Below, piece after piece: positions 1 through 4,095 of a stretch of 11,470 bases of DNA. How positions within the stretch are numbered: the stretch's first letter is position 1; each line of letters opens with the position of its first letter. Origin of the DNA: Spirochaetaceae bacterium (lineage in GTDB: Bacteria > Spirochaetota > Spirochaetia > Treponematales > Breznakiellaceae); assembly GCA_031278295.1 (NCBI GenBank), contig JAITKQ010000003.1, forward strand, positions 1 to 11,470, written 5' to 3'. A program made the position numbers and the translations under genes. Under the pieces are notes generated by a model. The model was not told the DNA's origin and searched no databases. It was given only the letters and a program-made list of their open reading frames with translations.

Positions 1-141
1 CTTCCACCGGCTTGCGCCGGCAAAATACCGGAAATTCACGCATGAATTCCCAAAGCGTATGTTGAAAAAAAGTCCCTTCCGGGTTACACTAAATACGCCT
101 TTAGTAGCCCCGGCGCGGCGTTTCCATGCAAGAATAGCGCT
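1..141. other. Left-edge intergenic DNA with no supported gene
   Basis: I see no gene I can defend here. A small GC-rich hairpin is formed by CCGGC (7-11) and GCCGG (16-20). A second possible stem pairs 108-114 with 144-150 across a 29-nt loop and is followed by a T-rich stretch (151-162), so it could be a weak plus-strand terminator. On the minus strand an ATG at 41-43 with GGGA just upstream opens a frame that runs off the left edge after 14 codons, which is too short to judge. Confidence 0.4.
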
Positions 142-170
142 TTGCCGGGGTTTCCTCTTTTTGCTATACT
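142..170 (+). promoter_or_regulatory. Putative promoter just upstream of a G19 tract
   Basis: TTGCCG (142-147) and TATACT (165-170) are separated by 17 bp, a good sigma-70-type match. The predicted transcription start near 177 puts the 19-bp G tract (184-202) in the first bases of the transcript. No protein gene follows; the next gene downstream on this strand is tRNA-Thr at 352. It could be an extra upstream promoter for the tRNAs or the remains of a lost gene. This comes from motif matching only. Confidence 0.4.
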
Positions 171-183
171 ACATTATAGCGCA

Positions 184-202
184 GGGGGGGGGGGGGGGGG
201 GG
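184..202. repeat. Poly-G tract, 19 bp
   Basis: An uninterrupted run of 19 G residues, far longer than expected by chance. It lies a few bases downstream of a plausible start of transcription. Tracts of this kind slip during replication, and in Treponema pallidum poly-G tracts near tpr promoters are known to change expression. Whether this one does so is inference. The exact length in an assembly should be treated as uncertain. Confidence 0.95.
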
Positions 203-251
203 CACAAGCTGTTTTTGTCTTTTTTGACGAAATTCGTAAAAAAAAATTCTT

Positions 252-268
252 TGTGTCATTTTGACACA
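252..268. repeat. Small perfect palindrome TGTGTCA-TTT-TGACACA
   Basis: Seven-base arms (252-258 and 262-268) flank a 3-base centre. It contains a perfect TTGACA hexamer (261-266), but no -10 box lies at the right distance, so a promoter use is unlikely. It could be a regulator binding site. A related palindrome, TGTCAA-GTT-TTGACA, lies at 10828-10842. Confidence 0.6.
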
Positions 269-269
269 C

Positions 270-318
270 GGTCAACGCCCCAACGCGCCCTGCGCGTTGG
301 GGCGTTGGGGCGTTGACC
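270..318. repeat. Inverted repeat with CGTTGGGG units overlapping the tRNA-Thr -35 box
   Basis: A 15-bp perfect stem pairs 273-287 with 293-307. A second register pairs GGTCAACG (270-277) with CGTTGACC (311-318), because the right arm carries a tandem duplication of CGTTGGGG. The last bases of the right arm are the TTGACC box (313-318) of the tRNA promoter. The structure could end transcription arriving from the left or affect the promoter. No T-run follows on either side. Confidence 0.8.
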
Positions 319-342
319 AAAACTTCACCTTTGCCCTATAGT
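313..342 (+). promoter_or_regulatory. Promoter of the tRNA-Thr/tRNA-Tyr pair
   Basis: TTGACC (313-318) and TATAGT (337-342) have 18-bp spacing. The predicted start lies about 3 bp before the mature tRNA-Thr 5' end at 352, the short leader expected for a tRNA operon. Confidence 0.7.
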
Positions 343-351
343 TTAAACATG

Positions 352-424
352 GCCGTCTTAGCTCAGCAGGTAGAGCACTTGACTTGTAATCATGAGGTCT
401 CCGGTTCGATTCCGGGAGACGGCT
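352..424 (+). tRNA. trnT: tRNA-Thr (anticodon TGT)
   Basis: A complete cloverleaf can be drawn. The acceptor stem pairs 352-358 with 417-423, with the discriminator base T at 424. The D-arm GCTC/GAGC, anticodon TGT (385-387) in the loop CTTGTAA, and the T-arm with TTCGATT are all present. One U-U mismatch is seen in the anticodon stem (379 against 393). The 3' CCA is not encoded and must be added afterwards. It is the first gene of a two-tRNA transcript, 16 bp ahead of tRNA-Tyr. Confidence 0.96.
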
Positions 425-440
425 TTGCAAATTTGTACAT

Positions 441-522
441 GGGGAGTTTCCCGAGCGGTCAAAGGGGGCAGACTGTAAATCTGTTGGCTTCGCCTTCGTA
501 GGTTCGAATCCTTCACTCCCCA
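441..522 (+). tRNA. trnY: tRNA-Tyr (anticodon GTA)
   Basis: A class II tRNA with a long variable arm, as expected for bacterial tRNA-Tyr. The acceptor stem pairs 441-447 with 515-521, the discriminator A is at 522, the anticodon GTA is at 475-477, and the T-arm carries TTCGAAT. CCA is not encoded. It is probably cotranscribed with tRNA-Thr and ends just before a long palindromic hairpin. Confidence 0.97.
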
Positions 523-524
523 AA

Positions 525-557
525 AGCATAATTCCTTATATTATAAGGAATTATGCT
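525..557. terminator. Terminator-like hairpin after tRNA-Tyr
   Basis: Sixteen-base perfect arms (525-540 and 542-557) surround one central base, so the real loop will be a few bases wider. It begins 3 bp after the tRNA-Tyr 3' end. Only a poor T-rich tail follows (ATCATTT), so it is either a weak intrinsic terminator or a processing/stability hairpin. Confidence 0.65.
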
Positions 558-871
558 ATCATTTAAAAGTCCGTAATTCAGATCGGACGGCATCGTGCGT
601 TTGTTTTTTGGGTTTGATACCCGGAGCCGATGCCATGCCCCGGTCACGGAAACCGTTTATCGTCAAAAGCAAGGAACGATTCAAAGACCTCACTGTTCAA
701 CATAAACCCGGCTTCCGGCCTTCCCCGGAATGGCGGGGCGCTTCCCCTTAAAAAGAATCCCCGTCGGGCTATGGCGCATGAGGCCGGTATAAGGGAGGCG
801 GCATTGTTTCACGGCATACATGAGAGGCAGGGTAAACAAAAAACCATTGGAAAGCCAAACCGGACACCGCA
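558..871. other. Intergenic region, one doubtful small ORF
   Basis: A nested fold is possible at 589-634: GGCATCG pairs with CGATGCC, enclosing GGGT/ACCC. Directly after it, ATG 635 opens a 38-codon plus-strand frame (to 751) with GGAG nine bases upstream. Its product is basic and proline-rich near the end and matches nothing I recognise, so I do not call it a gene. Nothing else is visible up to the hairpin at 872. Longer open frames here run antisense through tRNA-Pro and are not credible. Confidence 0.4.
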
Positions 872-910
872 ACAGGGCGGCTTCCTTGCCGTGCAAGGAA
901 GCCGCCCTGT
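872..910 (-). terminator. Strong GC-rich hairpin downstream of tRNA-Pro
   Basis: Perfect 18-bp arms (872-889 and 893-910) flank a 3-base loop. It lies 22 bp beyond the 3' end of the minus-strand tRNA-Pro, the right place for its terminator. No T-run follows on the minus strand, so termination would depend on stem strength or another factor. Confidence 0.6.
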
Positions 911-932
911 CTTGCCGCCAGGATTCCACAAA

Positions 933-1006
933 TCGGGCAAGGCGGATTCGAACCGCCGACCCCAAGTCCCCCAGACTTGTACGCTAACCGACTGCGCTAT
1001 TGCCCG
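933..1006 (-). tRNA. trnP: tRNA-Pro (anticodon GGG)
   Basis: Read on the minus strand, the acceptor stem CGGGCAA/TTGCCCG (1006-1000 and 940-934) has discriminator A at 933. The anticodon loop is CTGGGGG with a perfect 5-bp stem, and the anticodon is GGG at 972-970. The T-arm GGCGG-TTCGAAT-CCGCC is canonical. C at position 1 is typical of tRNA-Pro. CCA is not encoded. It is a single-gene unit with its own promoter and a strong downstream hairpin. Confidence 0.97.
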
Positions 1007-1014
1007 TAATCCGG

Positions 1015-1042
1015 ATTATTTCACAAGGATCGGGTTTTACAA
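1015..1042 (-). promoter_or_regulatory. Promoter of tRNA-Pro
   Basis: On the minus strand TTGTAA (1042-1037) and AATAAT (1020-1015) are spaced by 16 bp, about 8 bp before the tRNA 5' end. A perfect 12-bp palindrome TAATCCGGATTA (1007-1018) overlaps the -10 box and could be incidental. Confidence 0.6.
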
Positions 1043-1207
1043 ACTAATTCAGCCCTGATCCGGCCCCGTTCCGGTTAAAAATTATATTTGTTTTCAGAAA
1101 TAATGTCAATGTGTGTGCGTACGGTAGGCGGCGGCAAATCCGCTCCTGCCGGCGCGGTATACTTAGGTATTAAAGGACATAGGGCAGCTTTACCGTACCC
1201 GATATTA

Positions 1208-1222
1208 GGGGGGGGGGGGGGG
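1208..1222. repeat. Poly-G tract, 15 bp
   Basis: Fifteen consecutive G residues, 40 bp upstream of the start of the small ORF at 1263. Its place ahead of a Shine-Dalgarno and ATG fits a slippage-prone 5' leader. An 8-bp inverted repeat (1119-1126 with 1191-1198) ends just before it. I could not find a convincing promoter upstream. Length is uncertain in any assembly. Confidence 0.95.
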
Positions 1223-1262
1223 CTTATCCGCCAAATACACCCTTCAGGCCGGGAGCAAAGAC

Positions 1263-1403
1263 ATGGAGAGGAGGCCGCGACTTACAATAACAGACGAAGG
1301 GTACCGGAAATACCGGGAAAAGAAAGAGTTCGTAAGCGATACATGCGTCAGGCCCGATAGTTTTGAAAAAGACCGGCCGTTAATAGCCGTTAATAGCCGT
1401 TAA
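1263..1403 (+). CDS. Small unknown protein, 46 aa
   Basis: The frame starts at ATG 1263, with GGAG (1252-1255) seven bases upstream, a good ribosome binding site. The product begins MERRPRLTITDEGYRKYREK and is highly charged and soluble, with no membrane segment or signal. I do not recognise the family. Its last codons lie inside three tandem copies of a 10-bp unit (1376-1405). Because 10 is not a multiple of three, changing the copy number changes the C-terminus, and the present ending may be a disrupted one. The tract of 15 G upstream suggests variable expression. It could be a true small gene or the 5' fragment of a decayed longer one. Confidence 0.45.
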   Translation: MERRPRLTITDEGYRKYREKKEFVSDTCVRPDSFEKDRPLIAVNSR

Positions 1404-1405
1404 TT
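1376..1405. repeat. Three tandem copies of a 10-bp unit
   Basis: GCCGTTAATA is repeated at 1376-1385 and 1386-1395, then GCCGTTAATT at 1396-1405, followed by an A9 run. It overlaps the 3' end and stop codon of the small ORF at 1263-1403. Confidence 0.95.
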
Positions 1406-1451
1406 AAAAAAAAACCGACAAAAATCTAATTGACAAACATTCATAGGCGCT

Positions 1452-1613
1452 TCATTGAATCAGACTTTCCGCAAGCAACATTAGGGACTCTTTGCTAATA
1501 TCCCTGAAACGAAAAGCATAATACATATCCTCCAAGGTCTTTTCTGTCAATCCGGTTTTTTTATCCGCAGTGGGGTCTAATACCCCGCCCTTCAGGGCGG
1601 GGAGGTTCATCAT
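1452..1613 (-). CDS. Small unknown protein, 53 aa (GVLDPTADK motif)
   Basis: On the minus strand ATG at 1613-1611 (or the next ATG, 1610-1608) opens a 53-codon frame ending with TGA. The product starts MMNLPALKGGVLDPTADKK. From about residue 22 it reads like one or two amphipathic helices (LTEKTLEDMYYAFRFRD, then SKESLMLLAESLIQ). That composition is protein-like rather than random, but I do not know the family. No good Shine-Dalgarno is seen. Codons for residues 10-18 coincide with the left copy of a 27-bp inverted repeat; the right copy (2981-3007) encodes the same GVLDPTA peptide without an open start. It may be the C-terminal part of a longer protein truncated by rearrangement. Confidence 0.5.
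   Translation of the reverse strand: MMNLPALKGGVLDPTADKKTGLTEKTLEDMYYAFRFRDISKESLMLLAESLIQ
1560..1586 (-). repeat. 27-bp inverted repeat, left copy
   Basis: Its reverse complement matches 2981-3007 at 26 of 27 positions. Internally it can form GGGGT-CTAAT-ACCCC (1572-1586). The next bases form a competing hairpin CCCCGCCC-TTCA-GGGCGGGG (1583-1602), so a G4/C4/G4 arrangement allows two exclusive folds. The right copy keeps the same logic with CCCCAAGGGG before it. The pair encloses the DUF2259-like gene. Confidence 0.9.
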
Positions 1614-1719
1614 GTCTTTAGAATACTGTCGGCGGTCCCCGCTTTCTCCCGGGCATTTACGCGGGTCTTTTCCCCCGTTTCAACTATACAAGCGTTCACT
1701 GTTCACTATATCAAAGCGC

Positions 1720-1782
1720 TCTATCTTTGCCGGAAAAGCCGTCGTGTACGAAACGCGCAAGGGATTGGAGGGGCGCGAAGCG
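1720..1782 (+). repeat. 63-bp dispersed repeat, copy 1
   Basis: It matches 10943-11005 in the same orientation at 57 of 63 positions, including an exact 25-bp core. In one plus-strand frame both copies encode VYETRKGLEGR. However, five of the six differences would change the amino acid in that frame, so it is not evolving like a conserved protein. It may be a remnant shared by two decayed copies of a mobile gene. Confidence 0.9.
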
Positions 1783-1808
1783 TTCGCGCGTAGCGTTCGC
1801 GTAGCGAA
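1774..1808. repeat. Degenerate short units (AGCGTTCGCG type)
   Basis: Three degenerate units of about 11-13 bp (AAGCGTTCGCGC, TAGCGTTCGCG, TAGCGAATGG) follow the 63-bp repeat. The first includes the palindrome CGCGAA-GCG-TTCGCG (1774-1788). Confidence 0.75.
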
Positions 1809-1814
1809 TGGAGG

Positions 1815-1880
1815 GGCAACCCAAGGGGCTTGCCTTGCGGAACCCCGCAAAGCCCGGTTTCCGGCACGAAGTGCCGGAAA
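1815..1880. repeat. Cluster of three hairpins
   Basis: Stems are GGCAA...TTGCC (1815-1834, with inner CCC/GGG), TTGCGG-AACC-CCGCAA (1835-1850) and TTTCCGGCAC-GAA-GTGCCGGAAA (1858-1880). They sit downstream of the minus-strand DUF2259-like gene and could act as REP-like 3' stabilisers or terminators. No T-run follows. Confidence 0.75.
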
Positions 1881-1920
1881 TGCGCCCAAATTACATGATC
1901 TACGGGAAAGCGTCCGATTA

Positions 1921-1936
1921 CCCCCCCCCCCCCCCC
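1921..1936. repeat. Poly-C tract, 16 bp (poly-G on the minus strand)
   Basis: Sixteen consecutive C residues. On the minus strand this is G16, beginning 13 bases after the stop codon of the DUF2259-like gene, so it would lie in that gene's 3' untranslated region and not control its start. Confidence 0.95.
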
Positions 1937-1949
1937 TGACGGCGGCAGC

Positions 1950-2666
1950 TTACAGGCGGAACGCCTCTACCATATAGCGGATGTCTGCGCCGTTTCCGTT
2001 CAGAACGGTCATTTCTATTACAAGGATCATAGAAGTTCTTTCGGGATTCACGATGGCCTTCTTGATGCTGTAACTTGTCACGCCGTCGCGCGTTACGTTG
2101 GGGCTGCCCACACGGTACATTTTTTTAAACCCCTTACCGTTCAGGCTGTTGAAAAGAATATAAAACGAAGATTTAACACCGGTGCCGCTGCCGTGCAGGA
2201 TGGATTTTAGGGAAGCGTCGTAGTGTACGCCCCGTTCAAAATCCCTGAAATCTATAGTTTGACCGGCGGGGTCGCGTACATCTTCCAGGGATATGAACAG
2301 CGGTATCCCCTGCCGCATAAAATTGGCGCGGTATTTCTGAATAAGGCCGGTATTTTGCGAAACGATGCGCAACAAGGCCGCCGAACCATCCTGCCCCAGC
2401 GCCACAGGCTTGTCATGTTTGTACGAAATGCGTCCGCCCGGTACAAAATCATTGCGTTCAACATCCACAATGCATAACTCCGACCAGGGCCGCAACGTAT
2501 GCTCATCAACGCCGTACTGCGCAAACATATAGATTTTACCGTTCTCCGAAAACCCCAAATCGACAAAGGACGCCACATCGCCGGCCCGCAACGCGCCCGC
2601 CAGCAGCATGGAAACGACCGATACAAGGGTGATAGCAATAAACCTTCGTCTCTCTGGTAAGAACAT
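1950..2666 (-). CDS. DUF2259-like predicted secreted protein
   Basis: The product is 238 aa. An N-terminal signal peptide is clear: a basic stretch ERRR (5-8), a hydrophobic core (9-26), and a likely signal peptidase I cut after LRA (28). Soon after comes FVDLGFSENGK...FAQYGVD...WSELCIVDVERNDFVPGG. That pattern (G-F-S-x-[DN]-G, Q/E-Y-G, Y/W-S-E-x-x-[IV]-[IV]-D, V-P-G) is what I know from DUF2259, a family of predicted secreted proteins of unknown function. I base the family call on memory of this pattern. The likely location is the periplasm. GAGG four bases before ATG 2666 supports the start. A small hairpin (1954-1966) overlaps the last codons, and G16 follows. The gene lies between 27-bp inverted repeats and opposes all its right-hand neighbours. 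Confidence 0.8.
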   Translation of the reverse strand: MFLPERRRFIAITLVSVVSMLLAGALRAGDVASFVDLGFSENGKIYMFAQYGVDEHTLRPWSELCIVDVERNDFVPGGRISYKHDKPVALGQDGSAALLRIVSQNTGLIQKYRANFMRQGIPLFISLEDVRDPAGQTIDFRDFERGVHYDASLKSILHGSGTGVKSSFYILFNSLNGKGFKKMYRVGSPNVTRDGVTSYSIKKAIVNPERTSMILVIEMTVLNGNGADIRYMVEAFRL

Positions 2667-2980
2667 AAAACCTCATTATCTTATCGGCAAATGACCGGGG
2701 TTTCTGTACCTGCCCCGCCATCGGATTCGACAAAAATGAACCGCCCCGCCACAAAACAGCGTTAAGTTGTTTTGCCTGACGTTTTGCTACTTGCCTAACC
2801 AAATAAGGAAGGGTAGGCGTGGTATTTTTTGTAAACGTTGAATTATTTACACGGGCGAGTTCTGTAAGACAAGCCGCACGGCTTGCCGCTGATTGGTGTG
2901 CAAGTGGCACACTAAACACGCGGTAGAGTCCGTGGTTTACTACCAAATTTTGTCGGTGTTGCTGATTTTAACCGCCCCAA
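2667..2980. other. Intergenic region with consecutive hairpins
   Basis: An open minus-strand frame (to 2946) overlaps the start of the secreted-protein gene but has no family features, and I do not accept it. Several hairpins are visible: CAAAACA/TGTTTTG (2752-2774), CAAGCCG-CA-CGGCTTG (2870-2885), GTGTGC-AAGTG-GCACAC (2896-2912) and GGTAG/CTACC (2922-2944). They are followed by CCCCAAGGGG (2975-2984) at the inverted repeat. The crowding suggests a structured RNA or transposon end. The promoter of the minus-strand gene should lie near 2670-2720, but I see no clean match. Confidence 0.55.
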
Positions 2981-3007
2981 GGGGTATTAGACCCCACTGC
3001 GAATAAA
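2981..3007 (+). repeat. 27-bp inverted repeat, right copy
   Basis: It matches the reverse complement of 1560-1586 with one mismatch. In the plus frame it reads GVLDPTANK and stays open to a stop near 3057, but a stop codon lies just upstream and there is no start, so it is not an intact gene here. Confidence 0.9.
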
Positions 3008-3017
3008 GATGATATAA

Positions 3018-3227
3018 AAGGAGTATGGAAGGGGGATAAAAAGGCTACCGGGCGGGCTGAAAGAAACGGACTTGGAACCGGCTGACATGAGGAAATACGA
3101 GATGACGGACTTTTTAAAGAGCGCGTTTGCGGTATTTTATTTTCAGCATCCGGCTATGCCGGATTTTGAGAAGGCGGCGGGGGAGGGGGAGAAGCGCGAC
3201 AAACCGCTAGCGGAAATGAAGGGATAA
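3018..3227 (+). pseudogene. Transposase N-terminal remnant
   Basis: A plus-strand frame opens after a stop at 3015-3017 and ends at TAA 3225-3227. It includes LKETDLEPADMRKYEMTDFL followed by KSAFAVFYFQHPAMPDFEKA. The pattern '(M/K)SAFAVFFFQHPSLLDFQ' near the N-terminus is what I know from a family of DDE-type transposases common in spirochaetes and other bacteria. Here about 70 codons remain out of several hundred: the catalytic domain is gone and the N-terminus has no clear start. After KAAGEGEKRD the similarity fades. An internal ATG at 3087 could start a 46-aa peptide, which I think is accidental. The remnant directly abuts the HIT gene and supplies its upstream DNA. Confidence 0.6.
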
Positions 3228-3242
3228 CGGTACAATAACATC

Positions 3243-3587
3243 ATGGGTGATTGTATTTTTTGCGGGATCGCGGAAGGCGCCATACCTTCCAAAAAGATTT
3301 TCGAGGATGACGAGACTCTCGCGTTCCATGACCTTGCGCCTAAAGCGCCGGTTCATTTTCTTGTGATTCCGAAACGCCATATACGGAATATTATGGAATG
3401 CGGCGCGGAGGACGGTGTTTTACTCGGTAAACTGCTTTTAAGGGCGCAGGGGCTTGCGCGTGAACTTGGCTGCGGGGAAGGCGGGGCGCGTTTTGTGATC
3501 AACTGCAAGAGCGATGGCGGGCAGACGGTTGACCATCTGCATATTCATGTTTTGGGTGGACGCGGGCTTGGCTGGCCTCCGGGTTAA
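3243..3587 (+). CDS. HIT family nucleotide hydrolase (HinT-like)
   Basis: A 114-aa cytoplasmic protein of normal size for the HINT branch of the histidine-triad family, which cleaves nucleoside phosphoramidates and acyl-adenylates. CIFCGIAEG (4-12) is the usual N-terminal start, and DLAPKAPVHFLVIPKRHI (30-47) is a typical core strand region. The triad is HLHIHVL (98-104), where H100 corresponds to the nucleophile and H98/H102 are the flanking histidines. The C-terminus GLGWPPG is also typical of HinT. Start ATG 3243 is the only sensible one, but no good Shine-Dalgarno precedes it. TACAAT (3231-3236) lies so close that a leaderless transcript is possible. It overlaps the next gene by about 20 bp. 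Confidence 0.95.
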   Translation: MGDCIFCGIAEGAIPSKKIFEDDETLAFHDLAPKAPVHFLVIPKRHIRNIMECGAEDGVLLGKLLLRAQGLARELGCGEGGARFVINCKSDGGQTVDHLHIHVLGGRGLGWPPG

Positions 3588-4095
3588 AACACCGCCGCCT
3601 TTCCTGCCTAAATTCCGTCTGCTCTGTCTGCTTTTTTGTAGCGGCCTTGCCTGGAATTTTAGCGCTGAGGGGCAGGAATCCGAGGCGGCTTCGCGGAATA
3701 CGGTGTCTAGGGAACCCGTCGTCGTTGCAGGGCTTGACGCGGTAAGCCTTATCGGTATGAGTGTTTCGGAGCTTATCGAAAACTTCGGGTCCCCCGGCGC
3801 CGTTTATGCCTCGCGGGGTATTGAGACTTGGCAGGACGATGTCGTTTTTGAGTATCCCGGGGTTGATTTTTACATATACAGGGACAGGGTTTGGCAGCTT
3901 GGCCTTGAAACAGGCTACGGTATAAGCATGGGCGACCCCCGCGCGGCCGTGCTTTTGGTGCTGGGGGAGGAGGCGCGGGATAACGAAAAATATATTTTGG
4001 GAAGGCTGCGCGATACAAGCTGGCCCCTTGAGTGGCGTTTCAACATCGAGAACGGCAAGGTGAGCGCGATTTACCTGTACAGGATGGATTATTAA
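3568..4095 (+). CDS. Unknown exported protein
   Basis: The start is uncertain. I prefer TTG 3568 because GGGTGGA lies seven bases upstream; GTG 3556, ATG 3547 and ATG 3514 are in frame too. From TTG the product is 175 aa, beginning with a basic segment (K and R residues up to about 17) and a hydrophobic stretch LLCLLFCSGLAW, which looks like a signal peptide. Cleavage could follow NFSA. A cysteine in that stretch could be a lipid site, but no standard lipobox is present. The mature part has two similar short stretches, LIGMSVSELIENFGSP and YGISMGDPRAAVLLVLGE. These resemble the 'GMs...lGsP' turn-helix unit of BamE/SmpA-like folds, a weak inference. It ends at TAA exactly before the aroDE ATG, so the two are translationally linked. 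Confidence 0.8.
   Translation: MAGLRVKTPPPFLPKFRLLCLLFCSGLAWNFSAEGQESEAASRNTVSREPVVVAGLDAVSLIGMSVSELIENFGSPGAVYASRGIETWQDDVVFEYPGVDFYIYRDRVWQLGLETGYGISMGDPRAAVLLVLGEEARDNEKYILGRLRDTSWPLEWRFNIENGKVSAIYLYRMDY

Larger units (their letters stand above)
1614..1949. other. Repeat-rich intergenic region
   Basis: I see no credible gene, and open frames here are broken by homopolymers or show repeat-derived composition. It holds, in order, one copy of a 63-bp repeat (1720-1782), short AGCGTTCGCG-type units (1774-1808), three consecutive hairpins (1815-1880) and a C16 tract (1921-1936). The content is typical of a sink for repeats between a decayed locus and the DUF2259-like gene. Confidence 0.7.

Noticed and set aside
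261..289. TTGACA (261-266) as a promoter
   Set aside because: No -10-like hexamer lies 16-18 bp downstream; the region is GC-rich and part of a hairpin.
59..316. Open plus-strand frame through the G19 tract
   Set aside because: It owes its middle to poly-glycine from the homopolymer, has no Shine-Dalgarno or family features, and runs into the tRNA promoter.
313..501. Open frame over tRNA-Thr and tRNA-Tyr
   Set aside because: It translates across two clear tRNA genes; such frames are a common artefact.
630..1058. 142-codon plus-strand frame and its minus-strand counterpart (690-965)
   Set aside because: Both cross the tRNA-Pro gene and the long hairpin, and the composition shows no domain.
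1376..1405. CRISPR-like repeats
   Set aside because: The units are contiguous 10-mers with no spacers, and no cas gene is visible anywhere in the window.
1570..1977. Plus-strand frame ending in poly-proline
   Set aside because: It is assembled from repeats, hairpins and the C16 tract and ends antisense to the secreted-protein gene.
2536..2946. 136-codon minus-strand frame overlapping the start of the DUF2259-like gene
   Set aside because: It overlaps the signal-peptide gene in another frame and covers a series of hairpins, with no recognisable motif.
3087..3227. Independent 46-aa gene
   Set aside because: The similarity to transposase N-termini continues upstream of ATG 3087, so it is better explained as part of a decayed transposase.
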